The notes below the pieces were generated by a model. The model was given only the letters and a program-made list of their open reading frames with translations, was not told the origin of the DNA and made no database searches. A stretch of 64,000 nucleotides of DNA. Source: Pseudomonas fuscovaginae SE-1. Its GTDB lineage: Bacteria > Pseudomonadota > Gammaproteobacteria > Pseudomonadales > Pseudomonadaceae. Of the stretch, positions 33,637 to 43,491 are shown in pieces. Both the position numbers and the translations under genes were made by a program. The number at the start of each line of letters is the position of its first letter. Within the stretch, counting starts at the first letter, position 1. The DNA is taken from positions 61,569 to 125,568 of the forward strand of contig NZ_AQOH01000312.1 in assembly GCF_000364705.1 (NCBI RefSeq), given 5' to 3'.

Positions 33637-35268
33637 TCACGCCTTCTTCTGGTGTTGGGCCAGGGCCGCCTTGACGAAGCCGCTGAACAGCGGATGACCG
33701 TCACGCGGGGTCGAGGTGAACTCGGGGTGGAACTGGCAGGCGACGAACCATGGGTGATCCGGCACCTCGACCACTTCGACCAGCGCACCATCGCCGGAAC
33801 GACCGGAGATTTTCAGGCCGGCTTCCATGATCTGCGGCAGCAGCTTGTTGTTCACTTCGTAGCGGTGGCGATGACGCTCGACGATCACGTCCTTGCCGTA
33901 GCAGCCATGGACCTGGGAACCGGCTTCGAGCAGACACTCCTGAGCCCCCAGGCGCATGGTGCCACCCAGGTCGGAAGCTTCGGTACGGGTCTCGACGGCA
34001 CCGGAGGCGTCTTCCCACTCGGTGATCAGGCCGACCACGGCGTGGCCGCTGCTGCGGTCGAACTCGGTGGAGTTGGCGTCTTTCCAGCCCAGCACGTTAC
34101 GGGCGAACTCGATGACCGCCACCTGCATGCCCAGGCAGATCCCCAGGTACGGAACCTTGTTCTCGCGAGCGTACTGGACGGCGGTGATCTTGCCTTCCAC
34201 GCCGCGCAGGCCGAAGCCGCCCGGAACCAGGATCGCATCGACGCCTTCGAGCAGGCCGGTGCCCTGGTTCTCGATGTCTTCGGAATCGATGTAGCGCAGG
34301 TTGACCTTGGTGCGGTTGGTGATGCCGGCGTGGCTCATCGCTTCGATCAGCGACTTGTAGGCGTCCAGCAGCTCCATGTACTTGCCGACCATGGCGATGG
34401 TGACTTCGTGCTCCGGGTTGAGCTTGGCATCGACGACCTTTTCCCACTCGGACAGGTCGGCACCGTTGCATTGCAGGCCGAAACGCTCGACGACGAAGTC
34501 ATCCAGGCCCTGGGCGTGCAGCACGGCCGGGATCTTGTAGATGGTGTCGACGTCTTCCAGAGAGATTACCGCACGCTCTTCGACGTTGGTGAACAGCGCG
34601 ATCTTGCGACGCGAGGACACGTCCACCGGATGGTCGGAACGGCAGATCAGCACGTCGGGCTGCAGGCCGATGGAGCGCAGTTCCTTGACCGAGTGCTGGG
34701 TCGGCTTGGTCTTGGTCTCGCCCGCGGTGGCGATGTACGGCACCAGGGTCAGGTGCATCAGCATCGCGCGCTTGGAGCCGACTTCGACCCGCAGTTGGCG
34801 GATGGCTTCGAGGAACGGTTGCGACTCGATGTCGCCCACGGTCCCGCCGATTTCCACCAGGGCCACGTCGGCATCGCCGGCGCCCTTGATGATGCGACGC
34901 TTGATTTCGTCGGTGATGTGCGGGATCACCTGGATGGTCGCACCCAGGTAGTCACCACGGCGCTCCTTGCGCAGGACGTGCTCGTACACGCGGCCGGTGG
35001 TGAAGTTGTTGTTCTGGGTCATGGTGGTGCGGATGAACCGCTCGTAGTGACCCAGGTCCAGGTCGGTCTCGGCGCCATCGTGGGTGACGAACACTTCACC
35101 GTGCTGGAAGGGGCTCATGGTGCCCGGATCGACGTTGATGTACGGATCCAGCTTGAGCATGGTGACTTTCAGCCCCCGCGCCTCCAGGATGGCCGCCAAT
35201 GAAGCCGAGGCAATGCCTTTCCCCAATGAAGAAACAACACCGCCCGTGACGAATATATAGCGCGTCAT
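33637..35268 (-). CDS. pyrG: CTP synthase
   Basis: 543 residues. An N-terminal amidoligase (TRYIFVTGGVVSSLGKGIAS) and a C-terminal glutaminase with the nucleophile in LGICLGMQVAVIEFARN and the His-Pro-Glu of CQFHPEFTS. It makes CTP from UTP and glutamine. CTP is also the substrate of the predicted phosphoglutamine cytidylyltransferase elsewhere in this window. The upstream 270 bases (35269-35542) hold its promoter and no gene. Confidence 0.98.
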   Translation of the reverse strand: MTRYIFVTGGVVSSLGKGIASASLAAILEARGLKVTMLKLDPYINVDPGTMSPFQHGEVFVTHDGAETDLDLGHYERFIRTTMTQNNNFTTGRVYEHVLRKERRGDYLGATIQVIPHITDEIKRRIIKGAGDADVALVEIGGTVGDIESQPFLEAIRQLRVEVGSKRAMLMHLTLVPYIATAGETKTKPTQHSVKELRSIGLQPDVLICRSDHPVDVSSRRKIALFTNVEERAVISLEDVDTIYKIPAVLHAQGLDDFVVERFGLQCNGADLSEWEKVVDAKLNPEHEVTIAMVGKYMELLDAYKSLIEAMSHAGITNRTKVNLRYIDSEDIENQGTGLLEGVDAILVPGGFGLRGVEGKITAVQYARENKVPYLGICLGMQVAVIEFARNVLGWKDANSTEFDRSSGHAVVGLITEWEDASGAVETRTEASDLGGTMRLGAQECLLEAGSQVHGCYGKDVIVERHRHRYEVNNKLLPQIMEAGLKISGRSGDGALVEVVEVPDHPWFVACQFHPEFTSTPRDGHPLFSGFVKAALAQHQKKA

Positions 35269-35542
35269 GAAAAACCCTAGAAGTCTGCGTTAAAGCGGTC
35301 CGAACCGCCCGGGAAAGCGAAGGAAGGCCGAAGCCCCCGATCACCAGCATTAATCACAGTGCATCTTTCAAAAAAACCGCCGCGTTGGGACAGACCGGAC
35401 GTGACAACACCGGTACGTTGCTCGCTACACATTTTTTGGAATCGCCCAGCAAAGACTGCTTGGTAATCGGCAACTGCTGTCATTCAGGCGAATCAACAGA
35501 AGTTGTATCAAGAAGGGAGCGTAGTCTACCGGAAAGCGGCTT

Positions 35543-36871
35543 TCAGCTCAAACCTTGATCGCTCGAAGGTGGCTGCCATTGCAAATGCCAGTCGCCGAAT
35601 GCCCGCCCGTCGAGCCCGGCCAGGTTGGCCACGGCCAGCAGTTGTCCGTCCCGGTAGAGCAGCGGCAAACGGCCGCGGACGAACCAGGGCACCCGACTTT
35701 CGTTGAGCAGCCGCTTGAGATCACGATGCCCGCGATCCGGCAGGTGCAGTACCTCGCCACCCTGACGATAGCGCACCTGCAACGGACCGGCTGGCGCCTC
35801 GCCGATGATCAGCAGTTCGCCGTTGTCTGGCAATTCCAGGCCACGCCGCGGGTCCCGCCATTCGATATCCGCCAGCGGTTGACGCAACCAGGAACCACTG
35901 AGCCACCACAGGTGCTCGTCGGCCCGGTGCAACTCGCCCTCGGCCAGGCGCCACTTGGGCCGGGCATCGGGCCCGGCATCGCGCAGGTCCTCCCAGCCGG
36001 CCCAGTGGTCGCTGTCGGGCAGTTGCGTCAGCGGCTCCAGCCAGTGGCGCAACAGGTTGCGCTGGCGCGCCCCGGACAACTCGGCGAGCGCATCCAGGGC
36101 CAGTGACGGCATGCCCAGCCAGTCATAGCGGGAATGGGCCTGGGCGTTGTCCAGGTCGATTTCGGCCAGATCATCCAGCAACTCCTGGGCCTCGCGCAGA
36201 TGGGCCGCGCTGCGCACCATGCTGCCGACCGCCTGCGGCCAGCGCTCGGCCAGCCCTGGAAACACACGGTGACGCAGGTAGTTACGGGAAAACTGCTGGT
36301 CGGCGTTCGACGGATCCTCGATCCATTTCAGGCCATGCTCACGGGCGTATTGCTCGAGTTCTGCGCGCGAAACATCGAGCAATGGCCGAACCAGATAGCC
36401 GCCACCCACTTCCCGCTCGCTCGGCATCGCCGCCAGGCCACGCACCCCGGCACCCCGCAACAGGCGGAACAGCAGGGTTTCGGCCTGGTCGTCGCGATGC
36501 TGGGCAGTGAGCAGGACATCGTTCAACTGGGTCACCCCGGCGAACGCCAGGTAGCGCGCATCCCGCGCCGCGCGTTCGAGACTGGCGCCCAACTGGACGC
36601 TCACGCGCACGACCTGCAACGGTACGCCCAGCGAATCGCAGATGGCCTGGCAATGCTCTGGCCAACTGTCCGCAGCGACCTGCAAACCATGGTGGATATG
36701 CAGGGCCTTGAGTTCGGGCAGAGATTCGGCTTTGCCCAGACGGGCCAACAGATGCAGGAGGACGGTGGAATCGAGGCCGCCGGAGAAGGCCAGCCGCCAG
36801 GTAGAGGCACTGCGCCAGGGGGCCAGGGCTTGAAGCACCCTGGAGGGCAAATCGATATCTGACTGACGCAT
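35543..36871 (-). CDS. tilS: tRNA(Ile)-lysidine synthase
   Basis: 442 residues from the ATG at 36871 (MRQSDIDLPSRV); the longer open frame runs into the REPIN. The PP-loop LAFSGGLDSTVLLHLL near 28-43 and the LTAQHRDDQAETLLFRLLRG segment identify the N-type ATP pyrophosphatase, followed by TilS substrate-binding domains. It modifies C34 of the AUA-reading tRNA-Ile. Downstream of accA. Confidence 0.95.
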   Translation of the reverse strand: MRQSDIDLPSRVLQALAPWRSASTWRLAFSGGLDSTVLLHLLARLGKAESLPELKALHIHHGLQVAADSWPEHCQAICDSLGVPLQVVRVSVQLGASLERAARDARYLAFAGVTQLNDVLLTAQHRDDQAETLLFRLLRGAGVRGLAAMPSEREVGGGYLVRPLLDVSRAELEQYAREHGLKWIEDPSNADQQFSRNYLRHRVFPGLAERWPQAVGSMVRSAAHLREAQELLDDLAEIDLDNAQAHSRYDWLGMPSLALDALAELSGARQRNLLRHWLEPLTQLPDSDHWAGWEDLRDAGPDARPKWRLAEGELHRADEHLWWLSGSWLRQPLADIEWRDPRRGLELPDNGELLIIGEAPAGPLQVRYRQGGEVLHLPDRGHRDLKRLLNESRVPWFVRGRLPLLYRDGQLLAVANLAGLDGRAFGDWHLQWQPPSSDQGLS

Positions 36872-36891
36872 GAATTGAGACGCCCTAGATC

Positions 36892-36991
36892 CTGTAGGAG
36901 CAGAGCTTGCTCGCGAAGGCGATTTCATCCATGAGGCGACCCCACTGGATGGCCGCCTGCGGCGGTTCGCGAGCAAGCTCGGCTCCTACAG
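36892..36991. repeat. REPIN between accA and tilS
   Basis: CTGTAGGAGCAGAGCTTGCT... (36892-36917) faces its inverted copy at 36966-36991 with one mismatch in 26 bases; the loop is 48 bases. A third half-copy-like GCGAGCAAGCCCGC follows at about 37004-37017. Confidence 0.82.
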
Positions 36992-37034
36992 TCCCGCGCA
37001 GGAGCGAGCAAGCCCGCTACCAAGGTAGCTCTAC

Positions 37035-37982
37035 TTAGAGACCATAGCTCATCAGACGCTCATAGCGACGTGCCAGCAGCGTGTCGTTGTCGAGCTTTTT
37101 CAGCATCGCCAGCTGCGAGCTGAGTTCGGCACGGATCAGGGCGGAAGCCGCCGCCGGGTCACGGTGGGCGCCGCCCAGCGGCTCGGCGATGACCTTGTCG
37201 ACGATGCCCAGGCCCTTCAGGCGCTCGGCGGTGATACCCATGGCCTCGGCGGCATCCGCAGCCTTCTCGGCGGTTTTCCAGAGAATCGAGGCGCAACCTT
37301 CCGGCGAGATCACCGCATAGGTCGAGTATTGCAGCATGTTCAACTGGTCGCACACGCCAATCGCCAGTGCACCGCCGGAACCACCCTCGCCGATGACGGT
37401 GGCGATGATCGGGGTCTTCAGCCGCGACATGACACGCAGGTTCCAGGCGATCGCCTCGCTCTGGTTGCGCTCTTCGGCGTCGATCCCCGGGTAGGCGCCC
37501 GGTGTGTCGATGAAGGTCAGGATCGGCATCTTGAAGCGTTCGGCCATTTCCATCAGGCGGCAGGCCTTGCGGTAGCCTTCCGGACGCGGCATGCCGAAGT
37601 TGCGACGGACCTTCTCGCGCACTTCGCGGCCCTTCTGGTGGCCGATGACCATTACCGGCTGGTCGTCCAGGCGGGCAATGCCGCCGACGATCGCGGCGTC
37701 GTCGGCGAAGTGACGATCGCCGTGCAACTCATCGAACTCGGTGAAGATATGTTCGATGTAGTCCAGGGTGTAGGGGCGACGCGGGTGACGCGCCAGACGA
37801 GCAATCTGCCAGCTGGTCAGTTTGCCGAAAATATCTTCTGTCAGCGTGCTGCTCTTTTCCTGCAGTCGGGAGATCTCATCGCCGATGTTCAGCGAGTTGT
37901 CATTACCGACCAAGCGCAGTTCTTCGATCTTGGCTTGCAGGTCAGCGATCGGCTGTTCGAAATCAAGAAAATTCGGGTTCAT
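37035..37982 (-). CDS. accA: Acetyl-CoA carboxylase carboxyltransferase subunit alpha
   Basis: 315 residues from the ATG at 37982 (MNPNFLDFEQPIADLQAKI). Family features are RHPRRPYTLDYIEHIF and EGGSGGALAIGVCDQLNML. Partner of AccD in malonyl-CoA synthesis. The usual dnaE-accA-tilS order is kept. Confidence 0.97.
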   Translation of the reverse strand: MNPNFLDFEQPIADLQAKIEELRLVGNDNSLNIGDEISRLQEKSSTLTEDIFGKLTSWQIARLARHPRRPYTLDYIEHIFTEFDELHGDRHFADDAAIVGGIARLDDQPVMVIGHQKGREVREKVRRNFGMPRPEGYRKACRLMEMAERFKMPILTFIDTPGAYPGIDAEERNQSEAIAWNLRVMSRLKTPIIATVIGEGGSGGALAIGVCDQLNMLQYSTYAVISPEGCASILWKTAEKAADAAEAMGITAERLKGLGIVDKVIAEPLGGAHRDPAAASALIRAELSSQLAMLKKLDNDTLLARRYERLMSYGL

Positions 37983-38131
37983 AAGCGTCCGTCTTGGGTC
38001 GAGCACAGTAGTTTTTACACAGCCTGGCCGGCCGATTGATCTGTATCGCGCCCTACATTACGGGATATGGCGCGCTCAGGTCGAGATTAAAAGTAAGTCC
38101 AAGGTCGGGGCGCACCGATGGCGCCACCACC

Positions 38132-41100
38132 TCAACGGTATTGGAGAAAGACGTTGTCTCGTCCCAACTGGTCACGCAATGCCTGAATCAGACCATCCGC
38201 CGGGTCGATTTTCCAACCGTCACCCAGTTGCAACAGCGCCTTGGCGTCGGGGCCGGTGTACTCCATGGTGATCGGGCAGGCGCCGCGGTACTGCTTGAGC
38301 AGCTCGCCCAGCCAGCGCAACTCATTGACCTTGAGCGCGGCGCCCTGGACCTTCAGGCGCAGGCTCTCGGCCAGGTTGGTACGGGCATCCTCCATGCTCA
38401 TCACGCGCTTGACCCGCAGGCGCAGGCCGCCGGAGAAATCATCGTTGCTGACCTCACCCTCGACCACCACCATCGCATCGGTCTGCAACAGCGCCTGGGC
38501 CGACATGAAGGCATCGGCGAACAACGAAGCCTCGATCCGCGCCGAGCGGTCGTCAAGGGTGATGAAGCCCATCTTGTCGCCCTTCTTGTTCTTCATCACC
38601 CGCAGGGCAATGATCATCCCGGCCACGGTCTGGGTATCGCGTGCCGGCTTAAGGTCGATGATGCGCTGACGGGCGAAGCGACGGATCTCACCTTCGTATT
38701 CGTCGATCGGGTGACCGGTGAGGTACAGGCCCAGGGTGTCCTTCTCGCCCCGCAGGCGATCCTTCAGGGTCAGTTCGCGGGCGTTGCGATGGCTGGCATA
38801 GACATCGGCATCCTCCTCGACGAACAGCCCGCCGAACAGGTCGGCGTGGCCGCTGTCGGCCGTGCGGGCGGTCTGCTCGGCGGCCTTGATCGCTTCCTCC
38901 AGCGCCGACAACAGCACCGCTCGGTTGCGGTCGATGTTGGCCTGGTAGGCCTTGAGTTCGTCATGGAAGTACGGCCCCAGGCGATCCAGCGCACCGCTGC
39001 GGATCAGCGCGTCCAGGGTGCGCTTGTTGATGCGCTTGAGGTCGACCCGTTCGCAGAAGTCGAACAGATCCTTGAACGGCCCGCCTTCGGCGCGGGCCTC
39101 GACAATGGCCTCCACCGGCCCCTCCCCCACCCCCTTGATCGCCCCAAGGCCATAGACGATACGGCCATCGTCGTTGACCGTGAACTTGAAGTCGGAGTTG
39201 TTCACGTCCGGCGCATCGAGGCGCAGCTTCATGCTGCGCACTTCCTCGATCAGGATCACCACCTTGTCGGTGTTGTGCATATCCGCCGAGAGTACCGCGG
39301 CCATGAACGGCGCCGGATAGTGGGTCTTGAGCCAGGCGGTCTGGTAGGAAACCAGACCGTAGGCGGCCGAGTGCGACTTGTTGAAGCCATAGCCGGCGAA
39401 TTTTTCCACCAGGTCGAAGATGTTGCCCGCCAGGTCGGCATCGATGCCGTTGTTGGCGCAACCTTCGATGAAGCCGCCGCGCTGCTTGGCCATCTCCTCG
39501 GGCTTTTTCTTACCCATCGCCCGGCGCAGCATGTCCGCGCCACCGAGGGTGTAGCCCGCCATCACCTGGGCGATCTGCATCACCTGTTCCTGGTACAGGA
39601 TGATGCCGTAGGTCGGCGCCAATACCGGCTTCAGGCCCTCGTACTGGTAGTCCGGGTGCGGATAGGCCAGTTCGGCACGGCCGTGCTTGCGGTTGATGAA
39701 GTCGTCCACCATGCCCGACTGCAGCGGGCCCGGACGGAACAGGGCCACCAGTGCGATGAGGTCTTCCAGGCAGTCGGGCTTGAGCTTCTTGATCAGTTCC
39801 TTCATGCCACGCGATTCAAGCTGGAACACCGCCGTGGTTTCGGCTTTCTGCAGCAGCTCGTAGGTCTTCTTGTCATCCAGCGGGATGAAGTCGATGTTGA
39901 CGTCGGGCAGGTTGTTCTTCGCCTGCTCGCGGTTGATGGTCTCCATCGCCCACTTGATGATGGTCAGGGTCCGCAGGCCGAGGAAGTCGAACTTCACCAG
40001 ACCGGCGGCCTCGACATCGTCCTTGTCGAACTGGGTCACCAGGCCGCCGCCCTCTTCGTCACAGGCGATCGGCGAGAAGTCGGTGAGCTTGGTCGGCGCG
40101 ATCACCACGCCACCGGCGTGTTTGCCGGTACCACGGGTAACGCCTTCGAGCTTGAGGGCCATCTCCCAGATTTCCCGGCCATCCTCGTCGGTCTTGAGGA
40201 AGTCGCGCAGGATCTCTTCCTGCTCGTAGGCCTTCTCCAGGGTCATGCCGACTTCGAAGGGGATCATCTTCGACAGGCGGTCGGCCAGGCCGTAGGACTT
40301 GCCCTGGACCCGCGCCACGTCACGTACCACCGCCTTGGCCGCCATGGTGCCGAAGGTGATGATCTGGCTTACCGCGTTGCGCCCGTAGGCCTCGGCCACG
40401 TAATCGATCACCCGGTCACGGCCATCCATGCAAAAGTCGACGTCGAAGTCGGGCATGGAAATACGTTCCGGGTTGAGGAAACGTTCGAACAGCAGGTCAT
40501 AGGCCAACGGGTCGAGGTCGGTGATCTTCAGCACGTAGGCGACCAGGGAACCGGCACCCGAGCCCCGGCCGGGGCCGACCGGCACGCCGTTGTTCTTGGC
40601 CCACTTGATGAAGTCCATAACGATCAGGAAGTAGCCGGGAAACCCCATCTGGATGATGATATCCAGCTCGAACTTCAGGCGGTCCAGATAGACCTGGCGC
40701 TTTTCCTCGTAGTCGGGCGTGGTGTCCTTGGGCCAGAGCACCGCCAGGCGCTCTTCCAGGCCTTCGTGGGAGACGTGACGCAGGTAGTCGTCGATGCCCA
40801 TGCCATTGGGCGTCGGGAAGTCGGGAAGGAAGTACTTGCCCAACTGCACCGTGATATTGCAGCGCTTGGCAATCTCCACGGTATTTTCCAGCGCCTCGGG
40901 CAGGTCGCTGAACAGCTCGGCCATCTCCTCGGCACTTTTCAGGTACTGCTGGTCGCTGTAGTTGCGCGAGCGGCGCGGGTCGTCCAGGGCGCGGCCTTCA
41001 CCGATGCACACGCGGGTCTCGTGGGCGTCGAAGTCGTCCTGCTTGATGAAACGCACGTCGTTGGTCGCCACCAGCGGCGCACCGATCCTGTCGGCCAGGG

Positions 41101-41656
41101 CCACGGCGGCATGCAGGTGTTCCTCGTCGTTGACGCGGTTGGTGCGCTGCACTTCCAGGTAAAAACGATCCGGAAAGATCGCCATCCACTCCAGCGCCAG
41201 GGCCTCGGCGATCTCCGGGTTGCCGGCGAGCAGGGCCATGCCGATCTCGCCTTCCTTGGCCGCCGACAGCATGATCACGCCTTCGGCGGCCTCGGCCACC
41301 CATTCGCGCTCAATGATGATCAGGCCGTTGCGCTGGCCATCGGTGTAGCCGCGGGAAATCAGCTCGGTGAGGTTGCGGTAGCCCACGGCATTCATAGCCA
41401 GCAGGCTGATGCGACTCAGCGGCGCTTCGGGATCCTTGTTCGACAGCCACAGGTCGACCCCGCAGATCGGCTTGATGCCGCCCCCCATGGCGGCCTTGTA
41501 GAACTTGACCAGGGAACACATGTTGCTCTGGTCGGTCACCGCCACGGCGGGCATGCCCATGCCGTTCAGGGCCTTGACCAGCGGCTTGATCCGGACCAGA
41601 CCGTCGACCAGGGAGAACTCGGTGTGCAGGCGCAGATGAACGAATGAAGCCGGCAT
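38132..41656 (-). CDS. dnaE: DNA polymerase III subunit alpha
   Basis: 1174 residues from the ATG at 41656 (MPASFVHLRLHTEFSLVDG), the usual length. A PHP domain, then the catalytic palm with GPGRGSGAGSLVAYVLKI and MPDFDVDFCMDGRDRVIDYV (catalytic Asp residues), fingers, and a C-terminal OB fold. Replicative polymerase subunit. A very long antisense frame covers it but is a shadow of high GC. Confidence 0.98.
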   Translation of the reverse strand: MPASFVHLRLHTEFSLVDGLVRIKPLVKALNGMGMPAVAVTDQSNMCSLVKFYKAAMGGGIKPICGVDLWLSNKDPEAPLSRISLLAMNAVGYRNLTELISRGYTDGQRNGLIIIEREWVAEAAEGVIMLSAAKEGEIGMALLAGNPEIAEALALEWMAIFPDRFYLEVQRTNRVNDEEHLHAAVALADRIGAPLVATNDVRFIKQDDFDAHETRVCIGEGRALDDPRRSRNYSDQQYLKSAEEMAELFSDLPEALENTVEIAKRCNITVQLGKYFLPDFPTPNGMGIDDYLRHVSHEGLEERLAVLWPKDTTPDYEEKRQVYLDRLKFELDIIIQMGFPGYFLIVMDFIKWAKNNGVPVGPGRGSGAGSLVAYVLKITDLDPLAYDLLFERFLNPERISMPDFDVDFCMDGRDRVIDYVAEAYGRNAVSQIITFGTMAAKAVVRDVARVQGKSYGLADRLSKMIPFEVGMTLEKAYEQEEILRDFLKTDEDGREIWEMALKLEGVTRGTGKHAGGVVIAPTKLTDFSPIACDEEGGGLVTQFDKDDVEAAGLVKFDFLGLRTLTIIKWAMETINREQAKNNLPDVNIDFIPLDDKKTYELLQKAETTAVFQLESRGMKELIKKLKPDCLEDLIALVALFRPGPLQSGMVDDFINRKHGRAELAYPHPDYQYEGLKPVLAPTYGIILYQEQVMQIAQVMAGYTLGGADMLRRAMGKKKPEEMAKQRGGFIEGCANNGIDADLAGNIFDLVEKFAGYGFNKSHSAAYGLVSYQTAWLKTHYPAPFMAAVLSADMHNTDKVVILIEEVRSMKLRLDAPDVNNSDFKFTVNDDGRIVYGLGAIKGVGEGPVEAIVEARAEGGPFKDLFDFCERVDLKRINKRTLDALIRSGALDRLGPYFHDELKAYQANIDRNRAVLLSALEEAIKAAEQTARTADSGHADLFGGLFVEEDADVYASHRNARELTLKDRLRGEKDTLGLYLTGHPIDEYEGEIRRFARQRIIDLKPARDTQTVAGMIIALRVMKNKKGDKMGFITLDDRSARIEASLFADAFMSAQALLQTDAMVVVEGEVSNDDFSGGLRLRVKRVMSMEDARTNLAESLRLKVQGAALKVNELRWLGELLKQYRGACPITMEYTGPDAKALLQLGDGWKIDPADGLIQALRDQLGRDNVFLQYR

Positions 41657-41686
41657 AGTGATCCTGTCCAAATCTTTGAAAACAAC

Positions 41687-41711
41687 AAGGCCCGGAATTG
41701 TACCGGGCCTT
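41687..41711 (-). terminator. Hairpin between rnhB and dnaE
   Basis: AAGGCCCGG, loop AATTGTA, CCGGGCCTT: nine pairs, about 20 bases after the rnhB stop on the minus strand, followed by GTTGTTTTC. A moderate intrinsic terminator ending the bamA-lpx-rnhB run. Confidence 0.75.
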
Positions 41712-41729
41712 GGCTAAAACAACAGCAGA

Positions 41730-42362
41730 CTAAACCCGCCCGCGGGCCTCCCAGGCCAGCCGTACGGGGGCGAAGGAGCGCCGGTGGATCGGCGTCGGCC
41801 CCAGGCGTTTCAGGGCTTCCAGGTGCACCGGCGTGGGGTAGCCCTTGTGAGCGCCGATACCGTAGCCGGGATAGATTTTTTCGAAAGCACTCATTTCACG
41901 GTCGCGACTGACCTTGGCCAGGATCGACGCGGCCGCAATTGCCGGCACCTTGCTATCTCCCTTGACCACCGCCTCCGCCGGCATCGCCAGCCTTGGGCAG
42001 CGATTGCCGTCGATCATCGCCAGGCGGGGCTGGATGTGCAGCCCTTCGACCGCCCGCTGCATGGCGAGCATGGTCGCATGGAGAATGTTCAGCTCGTCGA
42101 TTTCCTCGACCTCGGCCCGGGCGATGCACCAGCTCAGGGCCTTTTCCTGAATCTCGTCGAAGAGCTTTTCACGGCGGGCCTCGGTCAGCTTCTTCGAGTC
42201 ATTCAAGCCGAGGATCGGGCGACCGGGATCGAGGATCACCGCCGCCGTCACCACCGCACCGCAGAGCGGGCCGCGGCCGACCTCATCGACACCGGCCACC
42301 AGCTCTCCGGCGTCGGCCACCAGAGAAAAATCCAGTCCCATCTGCATCTTGGCATCACTCAT
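41730..42362 (-). CDS. rnhB: Ribonuclease HII
   Basis: 210 residues. The active-site GVDEVGRGPLCG holds Asp and Glu, with further acidic residues in LAMIDGNRCP and the C-terminal ASILAKVSRDREM. It removes RNA from RNA-DNA hybrids. The start overlaps the lpxB stop by four bases; an ATG five codons in is an alternative. Confidence 0.96.
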   Translation of the reverse strand: MSDAKMQMGLDFSLVADAGELVAGVDEVGRGPLCGAVVTAAVILDPGRPILGLNDSKKLTEARREKLFDEIQEKALSWCIARAEVEEIDELNILHATMLAMQRAVEGLHIQPRLAMIDGNRCPRLAMPAEAVVKGDSKVPAIAAASILAKVSRDREMSAFEKIYPGYGIGAHKGYPTPVHLEALKRLGPTPIHRRSFAPVRLAWEARGRV

Positions 42363-43489
42363 ACGGGTTTTGCGATCAACGCCAGTACCGCATCGGCAGC
42401 CTGGTTGGAAGCATCCAGGCGCAAGGTCCGGTGGATCTCGTCGAAACCGCGGGTCTGCTCCTGGCCGCCCTCGATCAGCGGAGACAGGGTTTTCGCCAAC
42501 GCCTCGGGCGTGGCGTCATCCTGTAGCAACTCGGGCACCAACAGGCGCTGGGCCAGCAGGTTGGGCAAAGAAATGTAGGGGCTTTTCACCAGGCGCTTGA
42601 GAATCCAGAAGGTCAACGCCGCCAGGCGATAGGCAACCACCATCGGACGCTTGTACAGCAGCGCCTCCAGAGTCGCGGTACCGGAAGCGATCAGCACCGC
42701 GTTGCAAGCCGCCAGGGCCTTGTGGGACTGACCGTCGAGCAGGGTCAACGGCAAGTCGCGGCCGACCAGCAACGCCTCGACCTGGGTACGCCGCTGCGGG
42801 CTGGCACAGGGCATGACAAAGCGGATACCGGGGTGAGTGGCGCGCAAACGCTCGGCCGCATCGAGGAACAAGGCGCCAAGTCGTCCAACCTCACCACCAC
42901 GACTGCCTGGCATCAACGCCACCAGCGGGCCATCCGGCAAACCGAGCTCGGCGCGGGCAGCCGCGCGATCGGCCTCCAACGGAATCGTATCGGCCAGGGG
43001 GTGGCCGACGAATCGTACCGGCACACCCTTCTCTTCATAGAAGCGCGCTTCGAACGGCAGCAGCGTCAACATCAGATCACAGCCTTCGCGGATCTTCAGC
43101 ACCCGCTTCTGGCGCCAGGCCCAGACGGACGGACTCACGTAGTGCACAGTCCTGATCCCGGCACGACGTAACTTGAGCTCGATATTGAGGTTGAAGTCGG
43201 GAGCGTCGATGCCGATGAACACGTCCGGTTTCTCGGCGATCAGTGTCTGGATCAGCAGCTTGCGGCGCTTGAGCAGTTCCGGCAGACGCCCGAGCACCTC
43301 GACCAGCCCCATCACCGACAACCGCTCCATCGGAAAATAGGAGACCAGCCCTTCGGCTTCCATCAATGGCCCACCCACGCCGATGAACTCGACCTCGGGA
43401 TGACGGGCCTTGAGTGCACGCATGAGGCCGGAGCCGAGAATATCGCCGGACGCTTCGCCGGCGACCAACGCAATACGCAGGCCGGCCAT
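42359..43489 (-). CDS. lpxB: Lipid-A-disaccharide synthase
   Basis: 376 residues, GT19 family: N-terminal LVAGEASGDILGSGLMRAL and C-terminal VLIASGTATLEALLYKRPMV signatures. It joins UDP-diacylglucosamine and lipid X. Two bases separate it from lpxA. Confidence 0.97.
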   Translation of the reverse strand: MAGLRIALVAGEASGDILGSGLMRALKARHPEVEFIGVGGPLMEAEGLVSYFPMERLSVMGLVEVLGRLPELLKRRKLLIQTLIAEKPDVFIGIDAPDFNLNIELKLRRAGIRTVHYVSPSVWAWRQKRVLKIREGCDLMLTLLPFEARFYEEKGVPVRFVGHPLADTIPLEADRAAARAELGLPDGPLVALMPGSRGGEVGRLGALFLDAAERLRATHPGIRFVMPCASPQRRTQVEALLVGRDLPLTLLDGQSHKALAACNAVLIASGTATLEALLYKRPMVVAYRLAALTFWILKRLVKSPYISLPNLLAQRLLVPELLQDDATPEALAKTLSPLIEGGQEQTRGFDEIHRTLRLDASNQAADAVLALIAKPV

Positions 43490-43491
43490 GA

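Noticed and set aside
38036..41647. A 1203-codon plus-strand open frame opposite dnaE
   Set aside because: It is an antisense shadow caused by GC-rich third positions of dnaE; its translation is His/Gln/Val-Gly-Asp-rich low-information sequence with no domain.
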